64,000 nucleotides of DNA, from positions 36,413 to 100,412 of the forward strand of contig JACKJW010000009.1 in NCBI GenBank assembly GCA_020637755.1. Reading direction: 5' to 3'. Position 1 is the stretch's first letter. Each line of letters begins with the position of its first letter. The position numbers and the translations under genes are program-made. The notes beneath the pieces are model-generated. The model was given only the letters and a program-made list of their open reading frames with translations. It had not been told where the DNA came from and searched no databases. Origin of the DNA: Brucellaceae bacterium. GTDB lineage: Bacteria > Pseudomonadota > Alphaproteobacteria > Rhizobiales > Rhizobiaceae. Of this stretch, positions 29,468-39,654 are shown one piece after another.

Positions 29468-30370
29468 ATGCAGGAGTTTGACTGGAACCTCGTGAAGGGC
29501 TTTCTGGCGGTTGCCGAAACTGGCAGCCTGTCCGCCGCCGCGCGCAAGCTTGCTGCTTCGCAGCCGACACTCGGCCGCCACATCAGCGAGCTGGAAGCCG
29601 CGCTCGGCGTCACCCTGTTTGAGCGACTGCCCCGGGGCATGGCACTGACCGAGGCTGGAACCGCCCTGCTGGAGCATGCAGGCGCCATGCAGGCCGGCAG
29701 CGCGGCGCTTTCGCTCGCAGCAACCGGCCGCTCGGCGGCCATTGAAGGCACCTTACGCATCACTGCGAGCCAGATGGTGGCGCACTTCCTGCTGCCGCCG
29801 GTCCTTGCACGCCTTCACCGGGAAGAGCCCGGCCTTCATCTGGAAATCGTCAGTTCCAATACAGTCGAAAACCTGCTGGCCCGCGACGCCGACATTGCCA
29901 TCCGCATGACCGCGCCGCAGCAGGCCGAACTTGTGGCGCGCAAGATCACCGATGTTGCGGTCGGCCTGTTCGCCGCCCCCGCCTATCTCGACCGGCGTGG
30001 CACCCCGCAGGCTCTGGAAGACCTGCTGCTCCATGACTTTGTCGGCTATGACCGGGACACCCAGATGTTGCGCGGTTTCGCCGCCGTGGGCCATCCGGTG
30101 ACGCGTGATTTCTTCCCTTTGCGCACCGACGATCAGGTGCTGAACTGGCGGCTTGTGGAGCAGGGCGCAGGCCTCGGCTTCACGCAGGTCCTCGTCGGGC
30201 TGTCCTCGCCCCATGTCGTGCCTGTCCTGCCGGACCTGCCGTTGCCCGCACTGCCCATGTATCTGGCCGCCCACCGCGAATTGCGCAATTCCGCGCGCAT
30301 TCGCCGTGTCTTCGATTTCCTGGCCGAAGAGCTGGCGCGCCTTCCGCTCGACGCGCGCGCCGGGACCTGA
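29468..30370 (+). CDS. LysR-family transcriptional regulator
   Basis: 300 residues from the ATG at 29468, giving MQEFDWNLVKGFLAVAETGS. The N-terminal winged helix-turn-helix (SLSAAARKLAASQPTLGRHI) is followed by a periplasmic-binding-protein-like effector domain. By position it probably regulates the divergent NAD(P)-binding protein. The effector is unknown. Confidence 0.9.
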   Translation: MQEFDWNLVKGFLAVAETGSLSAAARKLAASQPTLGRHISELEAALGVTLFERLPRGMALTEAGTALLEHAGAMQAGSAALSLAATGRSAAIEGTLRITASQMVAHFLLPPVLARLHREEPGLHLEIVSSNTVENLLARDADIAIRMTAPQQAELVARKITDVAVGLFAAPAYLDRRGTPQALEDLLLHDFVGYDRDTQMLRGFAAVGHPVTRDFFPLRTDDQVLNWRLVEQGAGLGFTQVLVGLSSPHVVPVLPDLPLPALPMYLAAHRELRNSARIRRVFDFLAEELARLPLDARAGT

Positions 30371-30371
30371 A

Positions 30372-31052
30372 TCAACCTTCGGCCATGGCTTGCAGCAGGG
30401 CCATCAGCCGGGTGGCCTCGGCGGCAGCCAGTTCGCCATCCCCGGACAGGATGGCGTCAATCAGGTCGACATGATGCTCGGCCGCCTCCGCGAGGCTGTC
30501 CGAACCGGCATTGGCAAACCAGTAGCGCCGCGAATGGGTTTGCAGCGGGGCCGCAAGCCGTGCGGCATAGGGATTGCCTGCGGCCCGCGCCAGCACCGTG
30601 TCGAAAGCCTTGTCGGCAGAAAGGAAGGCGCGCGTGTCCCCGGCCTCCATCGCCTCGCCCATGGCCTGCGCGACCGCCGCCATGTCACCGGCCATCGGTT
30701 GCGACACCGCCTTTGCGGCACCGCGCGCCATCACAGCCTCCACGCCGCGCCGCGCCTCGATGATCTTCAGCCAGTCGCCATCGACCAGCGGCGCGATTTC
30801 CAGCCCCGAGCGCGGACGCACCGTCAGCAGCCCCTCCCAGGCGAGGCGCTGCACCGCCTCGCGCAGCGGGGTGCGCCCCATGCCCGTGCGCGCGATGAGC
30901 GCCGCCTCGGTGATCCGCATGCCCGGCGCCAGGTCCAGCGTGACGATCTGCTGTTCCAGCAGCAGGTAAGCCTGTTCGGCCAAGCTTGCCGATGCGCTTT
31001 CACCTGCGATTCCACCCGCCATGCCGCCCGCTTCTCGATCACTCTCCGTCAT
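30372..31052 (-). CDS. GntR-family regulator (FCD subfamily) of hydroxyproline catabolism
   Basis: 226 residues from the ATG at 31052 (MTESDREAG). A TTG at 31064 is in frame, but it would start inside the palindromic operator, so the ATG is preferred. The N-terminal GntR winged helix (EAALIARTGMGRTPLREAVQRL) is followed by an all-helical FCD effector domain. Divergent transcription from the hydroxyproline genes and the paired operator sites between them point to control of that pathway; the ligand is probably a pathway intermediate. Confidence 0.88.
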   Translation of the reverse strand: MTESDREAGGMAGGIAGESASASLAEQAYLLLEQQIVTLDLAPGMRITEAALIARTGMGRTPLREAVQRLAWEGLLTVRPRSGLEIAPLVDGDWLKIIEARRGVEAVMARGAAKAVSQPMAGDMAAVAQAMGEAMEAGDTRAFLSADKAFDTVLARAAGNPYAARLAAPLQTHSRRYWFANAGSDSLAEAAEHHVDLIDAILSGDGELAAAEATRLMALLQAMAEG

Positions 31053-31053
31053 C

Positions 31054-31098
31054 TGATATATCAACCCTTGCCGTAGTCGCTCCGTACTGATATATCAG
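31054..31098. promoter_or_regulatory. Pair of GntR operator palindromes
   Basis: The perfect 10-bp palindrome TGATATATCA occurs twice, at 31054-31063 and 31088-31097 (the latter extended to CTGATATATCAG), centred 34 bp apart in the gap between the GntR gene and the hydroxyproline operon. The size and AT-rich core suit FCD-type GntR proteins. The first copy lies directly upstream of the regulator's start codon. Confidence 0.65.
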
Positions 31099-31122
31099 AA
31101 CTCCGAACGAAGGAGAACAGCC

Positions 31123-32016
31123 ATGTGGAAAGGTGTCTTTCCGGCCGTCACCACCAAGTTTGACGAGGTTGGTGATCTCGACCACGCCGAAATGGAGCGC
31201 TGCTTCGCGCTGATGATGGATGCCGGTTGCGACGGCATGATCATCGGTGGCTCACTGGGTGAAGGTCCGATGCTGTCGCCGGAAGAAAAGGTCGCGGTGC
31301 TCGCCACGGCACGCGGCGTTGCGGGCGGCAAGCCGGTGCTGATGACCGTCAATGAGGCAGGAACCCGCGAGGCTTGCGCCCGTGCCCGCGAAGCCGCAGA
31401 GGCGGGTGCAGACGGCATCATGCTCGTGCCCTCCATGGTCTACCATGCCACGCCGAAGGAAGCCGTCGCCTCCATGTCGATGGTGGCAAAGGCCGGCGGC
31501 CTGCCCGTGATGATCTATTCCAACCGTGTCGCCTACCGCGTGGATGTGACCGTGGACATGATGACCGAACTGGCTGCCAATCCGCTTTTCGTCGCAGTCA
31601 AGGAAAGCTCCGACGACATCCGCCGGTCCACCGAGATCATCTCCGCCCTGGGCAGCCGCTACGACCTCTTTACCGGCATCGACAATCTCGCCTACGAGGC
31701 ACTGGCCATGGGCGCAACGGGCTGGGTGGCCGGTCTGGTGACCGCCTTCCCGCGCGAGACCGTTGCCATCTATCAACTCATGCAACAAGGCCGGCAGGCC
31801 GAGGCGCTGTCCATCTACCGCTGGTTCCGCCCACTACTGGACCTCGACGTCTCCACCTTCCTCGTCCAGAACCTGAAACTGGCCGAGGTCCATGCGATCG
31901 GCTCCAATGACCGCGTGCGGATGCCGCGCATGCCGCTGGAGGGCGAACGCCGGGCCGCCGTCGAGGCCACCATCCGCGCAGCGCTTGCCACGCGGCCGAG
32001 CTTGCCCCAATTCTGA
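31123..32016 (+). CDS. Pyrroline-4-hydroxy-2-carboxylate deaminase-type DapA-family protein
   Basis: 297 residues of the dihydrodipicolinate synthase / N-acetylneuraminate lyase family. The Schiff-base lysine is K160 in FVAVKESSDD, with Y132 in IYSN. In hydroxyproline pathways this family member deaminates 1-pyrroline-4-hydroxy-2-carboxylate to 2-oxoglutarate semialdehyde. That assignment rests on context: the oxidase and epimerase follow on the same strand. Alone, the sequence would only say DapA family. Confidence 0.85.
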   Translation: MWKGVFPAVTTKFDEVGDLDHAEMERCFALMMDAGCDGMIIGGSLGEGPMLSPEEKVAVLATARGVAGGKPVLMTVNEAGTREACARAREAAEAGADGIMLVPSMVYHATPKEAVASMSMVAKAGGLPVMIYSNRVAYRVDVTVDMMTELAANPLFVAVKESSDDIRRSTEIISALGSRYDLFTGIDNLAYEALAMGATGWVAGLVTAFPRETVAIYQLMQQGRQAEALSIYRWFRPLLDLDVSTFLVQNLKLAEVHAIGSNDRVRMPRMPLEGERRAAVEATIRAALATRPSLPQF

Positions 32017-32049
32017 AGCTGACCAAAGGGCCGGGAAAGGACCGGAGCG

Positions 32050-33294
32050 ATGGAGGAACGCGCGGACGCCGTGATCGTGGGGGCCGGTATTGTCGGCATC
32101 GCCACCGCTGCGCTGCTTGCCGGGCAGGGGCTCTCTGTCACCGTCATCGACCGCAAAGGTATTTGCGAGGAAACCAGTTCCGGCAACGCCGCCGCGCTCG
32201 CTTTCCAGGAAGTGCTTCCGCTGGCCCACAAAGGCATGTGGAAGAAAGTGCCGTTCTGGCTGACCGACCCGCTCGGCCCCCTGTCAATCCCGCCCGCCTA
32301 TCTGCCGCGTCTCGCCCCCTGGCTTCTGCGCTTCCTGCGGGCAGGTAGTCCAGCCCGGCTCAGCACAGCCGTTGCTGCCCAGTCCAGCCTGATGCGGCTT
32401 GCGGAAAGCGAATGGACAGGTTTGGCAGACCGCGCGGGCATCGCCGCCATGATCCGCCACGACGGCTGCCTCGAACTCTACGACTCGGCGCGTTCCTTCG
32501 AAGCCGCCCGGAAGGGCTACGCCTTGCGCCAACAGCACGGATTCGAGGTGCAATTTCCCGGCCGCGACGAGCTGGAGGCGCTTCAGCCGGGCCTGTCGCC
32601 CCATTTCGCCGCCGCCGCCTTCCTGCCCGGCTGGAAGACGGTCGATGATCCGAAGCTGTTCGGGTTGGCAGTCTGGGAACACGCGGCATCACGTGGCGCG
32701 CGCTTCCGCCGCGCAACCGTCACCGGCATCGGCGAAGCCGGAGGTTTCCCTGCCGTCTTGCTGGACGACGGGGCGCAATTGGCGGCCGGTCATGTGGTTA
32801 TCGCTGCCGGCGCCTGGTCCCACCGGCTGGCTGCGCAGGCAGGCGACAGCATCCCGCTCGAAACCGAACGCGGCTACAACACCACGCTGCCCGCAACGGC
32901 CTTCCCGCTGAAACGGCAGGTCTTCTTCACCGATCACGGCTTTGTCGCCACACCCCTTTCCACGGGCTTGCGCATCGGTGGCGCGGTCGAACTCGGCGGC
33001 CTCGACCGCCCGCCCAACCATGCCCGCAGCAAGGCCATGCTGAAAAAGGCTTCCCGCTTCCTGCCCGGCCTCGACACGGCGGGCGGCCGGGAATGGATGG
33101 GCTACCGGCCGTCCACCCCGGATTCCCTGCCGGTCATCGGCCGGTCGCGCAACAGCCACCGCATCATCCACGCCTTCGGCCACGGCCATCTGGGCCTCAC
33201 ACAGGCCGCTGCGACAGGGCGCCTTGTCGCCGGGATCGTGTCGGACCAGCCCCCTCCCATCGACGTCGCCCCCTTCAGCCCGCAAAGGTTTTGA
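32050..33294 (+). CDS. FAD-dependent D-hydroxyproline oxidase/dehydrogenase
   Basis: DadA/DAO-family flavoprotein of 414 residues. The N-terminal dinucleotide fold is AVIVGAGIVGIATAALL. C-terminal motifs EWMGYRPSTPDSLPVIG and FGHGHLGLTQAA match D-amino acid dehydrogenases. Next to the hydroxyproline epimerase (3-nt gap) the likely substrate is cis-4-hydroxy-D-proline, giving 1-pyrroline-4-hydroxy-2-carboxylate. D-proline or other D-amino acids are the alternative. Confidence 0.87.
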   Translation: MEERADAVIVGAGIVGIATAALLAGQGLSVTVIDRKGICEETSSGNAAALAFQEVLPLAHKGMWKKVPFWLTDPLGPLSIPPAYLPRLAPWLLRFLRAGSPARLSTAVAAQSSLMRLAESEWTGLADRAGIAAMIRHDGCLELYDSARSFEAARKGYALRQQHGFEVQFPGRDELEALQPGLSPHFAAAAFLPGWKTVDDPKLFGLAVWEHAASRGARFRRATVTGIGEAGGFPAVLLDDGAQLAAGHVVIAAGAWSHRLAAQAGDSIPLETERGYNTTLPATAFPLKRQVFFTDHGFVATPLSTGLRIGGAVELGGLDRPPNHARSKAMLKKASRFLPGLDTAGGREWMGYRPSTPDSLPVIGRSRNSHRIIHAFGHGHLGLTQAAATGRLVAGIVSDQPPPIDVAPFSPQRF

Positions 33295-33297
33295 GCC

Positions 33298-34299
33298 ATG
33301 GCCCGCCATTCCTTCTTCTGCATCGACGGCCACACCTGCGGAAATCCGGTCCGCCTTGTCGCCGGCGGCGGGCCGTTGCTCAATGGAAGCTCCATGATGG
33401 AGCGCCGCGCCGACTTTCTCGCCCACCATGACTGGATCCGCACCGGCCTGATGTTCGAGCCGCGCGGCCATGACATGATGTCGGGTTCGATCCTCTACCC
33501 CCCGACGCGTCCCGATTGCGATGTTGGCGTGCTCTACATCGAGACCTCCGGCTGCCTGCCCATGTGTGGCCACGGAACGATCGGCACGGTCACATTCGCC
33601 ATCGAGCATGGGCTCGTGCGCCCACGCACACCCGGCACGCTGATGCTGGATACACCGGCAGGACCAGTGCGTGCCGATTATACGATGCAGGGTGAATACG
33701 TCGAGGAAGTGCGCCTCACCAATGTGGCCTCGTACCTCCATGCGCAGGGCTGGGAAGTGGAATGTCCGGATCTGGGGCTCCTCAAGGTCGATGTCGCATA
33801 TGGCGGAAATTTTTACGCCATCATTGAACCTCAGGAAAACTACCGCGGTATGGCGGACCATTCCGCGGCCGACCTGATCGCCTGGAGCCCGGTGGTCCGC
33901 CAGCGCCTGAACGAGACCTATTCGCTCGCGCATCCCGAAAAGCCGGAGATCAACCGCGTGACCCATGTCCTGTGGACTGGCAAGCCGACCGTTCAGGGCG
34001 CGCACGCCCGCAACGCCGTCTTCTACGGTGACAAGGCCATCGACCGCTCGCCCTGCGGCACCGGCACGTCAGCGCGCATGGCGCAGCTGGCAGCGCGCGG
34101 CGACCTCAAGCCCGGCGACGATTTCATCCACGAATCGATCATCGGTTCGCTCTTCAAGGGGCGTGTGGAGGCGCAAACCACACTGGGTGGACGGCCCGCC
34201 ATCATCCCCTCAATTGCCGGATGGGCCCGAATGACAGGACTGAACACGATTTTCATCGACGGCCGCGACCCCTTCGCCAAGGGCTTTTCCGTGCTGTGA
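33298..34299 (+). CDS. 4-hydroxyproline epimerase
   Basis: Proline-racemase-family enzyme of 333 residues interconverting trans-4-hydroxy-L-proline and cis-4-hydroxy-D-proline. Both catalytic cysteines are present: C90 in MCGHGTIG and C253 in SPCGTGT. This excludes the dehydratase subgroup, which has a Thr in place of the second Cys. Third gene of the catabolic operon. The last enzyme, 2-oxoglutarate semialdehyde dehydrogenase, is not in the cluster. Confidence 0.92.
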   Translation: MARHSFFCIDGHTCGNPVRLVAGGGPLLNGSSMMERRADFLAHHDWIRTGLMFEPRGHDMMSGSILYPPTRPDCDVGVLYIETSGCLPMCGHGTIGTVTFAIEHGLVRPRTPGTLMLDTPAGPVRADYTMQGEYVEEVRLTNVASYLHAQGWEVECPDLGLLKVDVAYGGNFYAIIEPQENYRGMADHSAADLIAWSPVVRQRLNETYSLAHPEKPEINRVTHVLWTGKPTVQGAHARNAVFYGDKAIDRSPCGTGTSARMAQLAARGDLKPGDDFIHESIIGSLFKGRVEAQTTLGGRPAIIPSIAGWARMTGLNTIFIDGRDPFAKGFSVL

Positions 34300-34337
34300 A
34301 GATTATTGGCCGGCCAATCAATTTCCGCAGACCGGCT

Positions 34338-34360
34338 GGGTGCCATTTGCAAGGTTTCAC
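34338..34360. repeat. Direct repeat unit 1 in the liv leader
   Basis: 23-nt unit beginning GGGTGCCATTTGCA and ending TTTCAC, repeated 146 bp downstream with one deleted base and one substitution. Confidence 0.7.
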
Positions 34361-34483
34361 CACATTGCGGAAGATTGGCGCAAAATACCGCCTTTTGAAG
34401 GCCGAAATCGCTTCAAAAAGTCTGGGACTTTGCGCATTGCTGATGCTAGGAAAATAAGCGGACGGCATTCAACCTTCGTCGGA

Positions 34484-34505
34484 GGGTGCCATTTGCAGGC
34501 TTCAC
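34484..34505. repeat. Direct repeat unit 2 in the liv leader
   Basis: 22-nt unit GGGTGCCATTTGCA followed by GGCTTCAC, the near-copy of the unit at 34338. It lies 122 nt upstream of the livH start. Confidence 0.7.
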
Positions 34506-34627
34506 GGTACGCCGGTGCAAGCCTGTTGTAATGGCGGACGGAGCGGCTAAAGTCGGACGCACAAATAACCGCGCAAAAAGCGCAGGCCCGGGTCCCGCCA
34601 TGGGGACCGGAGGCACAGGGGAACGGC

Positions 34628-35562
<935 letters not shown>

Positions 35563-35563
<1 letters not shown>

Positions 35564-37002
35564 TGGCCCACCAACCGACCGAAACCAACACACCGGAAGG
35601 TGCCCAGCTCAAGGACGAGAAACGCGCGGCCGCGCCGGAGCTCGTGCCTGACCGCAGCCCGCACACCATGGCGGTCTCGCTGCGCGACGCCTTTCTGGCG
35701 ACGCTGCTTGCCGGCGTGCTCGGCTTTTTCTTCCTCGGGCTTCGCACCGATATCGCGCCCGGTGGCCTCGTCCTCTCCACGCGCTGGGGCCTCTATCTGA
35801 CCGCACTGGCCATCGTCTTTTTCGGCCGTCTGGCGCTGAACCTCTTCGTCTTCAAGACCGACAAGCCCGTGACTGCAAAGATCAGCGGATCCGGGCCATC
35901 TTCCGCGACGATGGATGTGGCCGCCCGGTGGCTGAAACGCGCGCTCTTCGGCTTCGCTGTCATCCTGCCCTTCTTCTTCCACTTCCTGTTTCCCGACCGC
36001 GACCGCCAGTTCATTGACCTTGCCATCCTGATCATGACCTACATCATGCTCGGCTGGGGCCTGAACATCGTGGTTGGTCTCGCCGGCCTGCTCGATCTGG
36101 GATACGTCGCCTTTTATGCGGTCGGTGCCTACTCCTTTGCCCTGCTGGCCCAGAATCTGGGCTTCGGCTTCTGGATGGCGCTGCCGCTGGCCGGTATTCT
36201 CGCCGCTTTCTGGGGCATCATCCTGGGCTTTCCGGTTCTGCGCCTGCGCGGCGACTATCTGGCCATCGTGACGCTGGCCTTTGGTGAGATCATCCGTGTC
36301 GTGCTGCTCAACTGGTACAACTTCACCGGCGGCCCTGACGGCCTGTCAGGCATCCCGAAGCCCACCTTCTTTGGCCTCGAATTCAAGCGCGGTGAAGGCG
36401 GTTTCGCCGACTTCTTTGGCCTCACCTATGATCCGATCCAGCGCTTCATCTATCTCTATTACATCATCTTCATCCTGGCGATCATCACCAACATCGTGAC
36501 GATGCGCATGCGCAAGATGCCGATCGGCCGCGCCTGGGAAGCGCTGCGTGAGGATGAGATCGCCTGCCGTTCGCTTGGCATCAACACCACCAACACCAAG
36601 CTGACTGCCTTCTCGCTTGGCGCCATGTTCGGCGGCTTTGCCGGTTCGTTCTTTGCCACCCGCCAGGGTTTCATCTCGCCGGAAAGCTTCACCTTTCTGG
36701 AGTCAGCCATCATCCTGGCCATCGTCGTGCTCGGCGGTCTCGGCTCGCAGATTGGCGTTGTCGTTGCCTCCATCGTCATGATCGGCGGCATCGAGCTGCT
36801 GCGAAACCTCGGCTTCCTGCAGTCCATTTTCGGGGCAGGCTTCGACCCGACCCAGTACCGCATGCTGATCTTTGGCATCGCCATGGTCGGCATCATGGTC
36901 TGGAAACCGCGTGGCCTGGTCTCCACGCGCGAACCATCGGCCGTCCTGAAGGAAAAGAAGCGCATCGGCGCCGACATGGTCGCACAGGGCGAGGGACACT
37001 GA
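35563..37002 (+). CDS. livM: Branched-chain amino acid ABC transporter permease LivM
   Basis: 479 residues, longer than typical LivM (about 320-430), because of a hydrophilic N-terminus plus two or three extra membrane helices (about 43-60, 68-90, 126-145). The core begins near YIMLGWGLNIVVGLAGLLDLGYVAFYAVGAY and ends with the EAA-like loop RAWEALREDEIACRSLGIN, which contacts the ATPases. Forms the permease heterodimer with LivH. One base separates it from livG. Confidence 0.93.
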
Positions 37003-37003
37003 G

Positions 37004-38533
37004 ATGGCTGTCGATATCACCATGGAAGCCGGCGCTGGCTACAACTGGGACAAGGACCCGGTGCTGACCGTCGAACATCTCACCATGCGCTTCGGCGGGC
37101 TGGTCGCCATCAACGACCTGTCCTTCAATGTCGGGCGCGGCGACATCACGGCCTTGATCGGGCCAAACGGCGCGGGCAAGACCACCGTCTTCAACTGCGT
37201 CACCGGTTTCTACAAACCGACCGAAGGGCGCATCGTCATGCGCCACGGCCCGGGCCAGCAAGCCACCGAAGTCGAGGCACTGACCGATTCCGGCCAGCAG
37301 TGGCGCAGGACCAAGGCCGGCGCGGTCTTCCTTCTGGAGCGCATGCCGGATTTCGAGATTTCGGCGCGCGCCAAGGTCGCCCGCACTTTCCAGAACATCC
37401 GCCTCTTCGGTGGCATGACCGTGCTGGAAAACCTTCTGGTCGCCCAGCACAACCCGCTGATGGATGCGTCGAACTTCACGATCGGCGGCATTCTGGGCCT
37501 CGGCGGCTACCGCAAGGCGGAGACAACGGCGGTGGAACAGGCCGTCTACTGGCTGGAGCAGGTCAACCTGATTGACCGTGCCGACGACCCGGCAGGCGAC
37601 CTGCCCTATGGAGCCCAGCGCCGTCTGGAAATTGCGCGCGCCATGTGTTCCGGCCCGCATCTTCTCTGCCTCGACGAACCGGCCGCCGGCCTCAACCCGC
37701 GCGAATCCGCCGAGCTCAATGACCTGCTGCAATTCATCCGCCGCGAGCACAACACGTCGATCCTGCTCATCGAGCATGACATGGGCGTGGTGATGGAAAT
37801 CTCCGACCATGTCGTGGTGCTCGACTACGGCCAGAAGATTTCCGACGGCAGCGCGCAAGCCGTGCGCAACGATCCCAAGGTGATCGCGGCCTATCTCGGC
37901 GTCGATGACGAGAGCGACATTGACGAGGACGAGGCAGGGGAGACGCCCTCTGCCGAGGCCGCACCGGCAAAGCCGGTCTCTGCCATTGCGGCGATGAGCG
38001 CCCATGCCGCCACCGGCAAGATGCCAGAAGGTGGTGTGAGCTCCGGCGCGCCCGCAAACGCTGCAGCGGCGAAGACCGCAACGAAGGCTGCGGTAAAACC
38101 TGCTGGGCAAAAGAAACCCGCCGCAAAGACAAAGCCTGCCGCCAAAAGCGCTGCGAAGTCCGCCGCGCCGGTCTCGCCCACGCCGCTGACCGAAGCCGAG
38201 GCAAAGCTGCCGGGCGCCAAGCCGTCCGTTTTGGCCGCGCCCGAAGGGACGGCCGACAACCTGACCCGCATCAAGGGCATCGGCCCGAAGAACGAGGGCA
38301 AGCTCAACGAACTTGGCATTTTCCATTTCCGCCAGATTGCCGCCTGGAAGAAAAAGGAGGCGGAATGGGTGGGTGCCTACATGGCCTTCCCAGGGCGCAT
38401 CGAGCGTGAGGAGTGGATTGCACAGGCCAAACTGCTGGCCAGGGGCAAGGATACCGAATTCTCCAGACGGGTTGATTCCGGCAAGGTGGCAACCAGCCGC
38501 GCAACGGGCGCACGCAAGGGAGGCAAGGCATGA
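37004..38533 (+). CDS. livG: LivG ABC ATPase with C-terminal helix-hairpin-helix extension
   Basis: 509 residues against about 250-300 for ordinary LivG. Residues 1-300 are the ATPase: Walker A GPNGAGKTT, signature LPYGAQRRLEIARA and Walker B LLCLDEPAAGLN. After an acidic patch (DDESDIDEDEAGE) comes an Ala/Lys/Pro linker of about 110 residues, then a domain at about 419-480 with RIKGIGPKNEGKLNELGI and HFRQIAAWKKKEAEWV. That domain resembles the helix-hairpin-helix tail on alphaproteobacterial NuoE and related proteins. Its purpose on a transporter ATPase is unknown. The frame is intact and overlaps livF by 4 bp. Confidence 0.93.
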   Translation: MAVDITMEAGAGYNWDKDPVLTVEHLTMRFGGLVAINDLSFNVGRGDITALIGPNGAGKTTVFNCVTGFYKPTEGRIVMRHGPGQQATEVEALTDSGQQWRRTKAGAVFLLERMPDFEISARAKVARTFQNIRLFGGMTVLENLLVAQHNPLMDASNFTIGGILGLGGYRKAETTAVEQAVYWLEQVNLIDRADDPAGDLPYGAQRRLEIARAMCSGPHLLCLDEPAAGLNPRESAELNDLLQFIRREHNTSILLIEHDMGVVMEISDHVVVLDYGQKISDGSAQAVRNDPKVIAAYLGVDDESDIDEDEAGETPSAEAAPAKPVSAIAAMSAHAATGKMPEGGVSSGAPANAAAAKTATKAAVKPAGQKKPAAKTKPAAKSAAKSAAPVSPTPLTEAEAKLPGAKPSVLAAPEGTADNLTRIKGIGPKNEGKLNELGIFHFRQIAAWKKKEAEWVGAYMAFPGRIEREEWIAQAKLLARGKDTEFSRRVDSGKVATSRATGARKGGKA

Positions 38534-39264
38534 GCGCGGACAACGGCACCCTGCTCGCCGTTCGCGGCGTCGAAACCTATTACGGCAAGATCATCGCACT
38601 GAAGGGCGTCGACATCGATGTCCACCGCGGCGAGATCGTCACGCTGATCGGAGCCAACGGCGCCGGCAAATCCACGCTGATGATGACCATCTGCGGCAAG
38701 CCTCAGGCCCGCACCGGCCAGATTGTCTATGACGGCACCGACATCACGCTGATGCCAACCCACGAGATCATGCGCATGGGCATTGCCCAGTCGCCCGAGG
38801 GCCGGCGCATCTTCCCGCGCATGACGGTCATGGAAAACCTCCAGATGGGCGCGAGCCTCGTCGAGGACAAGCATTTCGACGACGACATCCGCAAGGTGTT
38901 CGACCTGTTCCCGCGCCTGAAGGAACGTATCACGCAGCGCGGCGGCACGCTGTCGGGCGGCGAACAGCAGATGCTGGCGATTGCCCGGGCCCTGATGAGC
39001 CGGCCCAAGCTGCTGCTGCTGGACGAACCGTCGCTGGGCCTCGCCCCCCTGATCGTCAAGCAGATCTTCGATGCCATCCGCGAGCTGAACGCCAATGAGG
39101 GCCTGACCGTGTTCCTGGTCGAGCAGAACGCTTTCCATGCGCTGAAGCTTGCCCATCGCGGCTATGTGATGGTCAACGGCGAGATCACCATGAGCGGCGC
39201 AGGACGCGAATTGCTGAAACGTCCCGAAGTGCGTGCCGCCTATCTGGAAGGAGGGCATCACTGA
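38530..39264 (+). CDS. livF: Branched-chain amino acid ABC ATPase LivF
   Basis: 244 residues, the normal LivF length. Walker A GANGAGKST, signature LSGGEQQMLAIARAL and Walker B LLLLDEPSLGLAP are all present. It pairs with LivG to drive the LivHM permease. Its ATG overlaps the livG stop by four bases. Confidence 0.95.
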   Translation: MSADNGTLLAVRGVETYYGKIIALKGVDIDVHRGEIVTLIGANGAGKSTLMMTICGKPQARTGQIVYDGTDITLMPTHEIMRMGIAQSPEGRRIFPRMTVMENLQMGASLVEDKHFDDDIRKVFDLFPRLKERITQRGGTLSGGEQQMLAIARALMSRPKLLLLDEPSLGLAPLIVKQIFDAIRELNANEGLTVFLVEQNAFHALKLAHRGYVMVNGEITMSGAGRELLKRPEVRAAYLEGGHH

Positions 39265-39303
39265 TGTCCCGCACCGCAACCAACCCCGCCGGAGGCCGCT
39301 GAC

Positions 39304-39654
39304 ATGGAAGCCCATCCGACCCTGATCTGGGAAATCGGCTTCACCGAGTTCCTGTTTGTCACCGTCGTGCTTGGCGGCGGAGCCGCATGGATGACCGGCC
39401 GCGCCGTTGCCCAGTCCTGGAAGCCCGTCTCCAGCTTGGTGATCTATGTCGTGCTGCTGGCTGCTGCCGTTCGCTTCATCCATTTTGCCCTGTTCCATGG
39501 CACGCTGATCGCGCCCTGGTACTATCTGGTCGATCTCGTGGTGCTGGGCGCGATTGCCTGGGCAGGCATGCGCTTCACCCGCGCGCGCCAGATGGCGACC
39601 CAGTATTCCTTTGCATTCGATGCGTCCGGACCCTTTGGCTGGAAGCGCCGCTGA
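39304..39654 (+). CDS. Small membrane protein linked to the liv operon
   Basis: 116 residues with three hydrophobic helices (about 14-32, 42-62, 72-88) and a basic C-terminus ending FGWKRR. It resembles the DUF6867-type proteins I recall beside liv genes in Rhizobiales. The function is unknown. It starts 39 nt after livF on the same strand and precedes the substrate-binding protein gene, so it may be an accessory to this transporter. Confidence 0.78.
   Translation: MEAHPTLIWEIGFTEFLFVTVVLGGGAAWMTGRAVAQSWKPVSSLVIYVVLLAAAVRFIHFALFHGTLIAPWYYLVDLVVLGAIAWAGMRFTRARQMATQYSFAFDASGPFGWKRR

Larger units (their letters stand above)
34300..34627. promoter_or_regulatory. 328-nt leader region upstream of the liv operon
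   Basis: No gene is supported here. It holds two near-identical direct repeats (34338-34360 and 34484-34505, listed separately) and, between them, the inverted repeat TTTTGAAG / CTTCAAAA (34393-34400 and 34411-34418). The promoter for livH and any transcription factor sites probably lie here. livH has a GGGG ribosome binding site just before its ATG. Confidence 0.5.
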
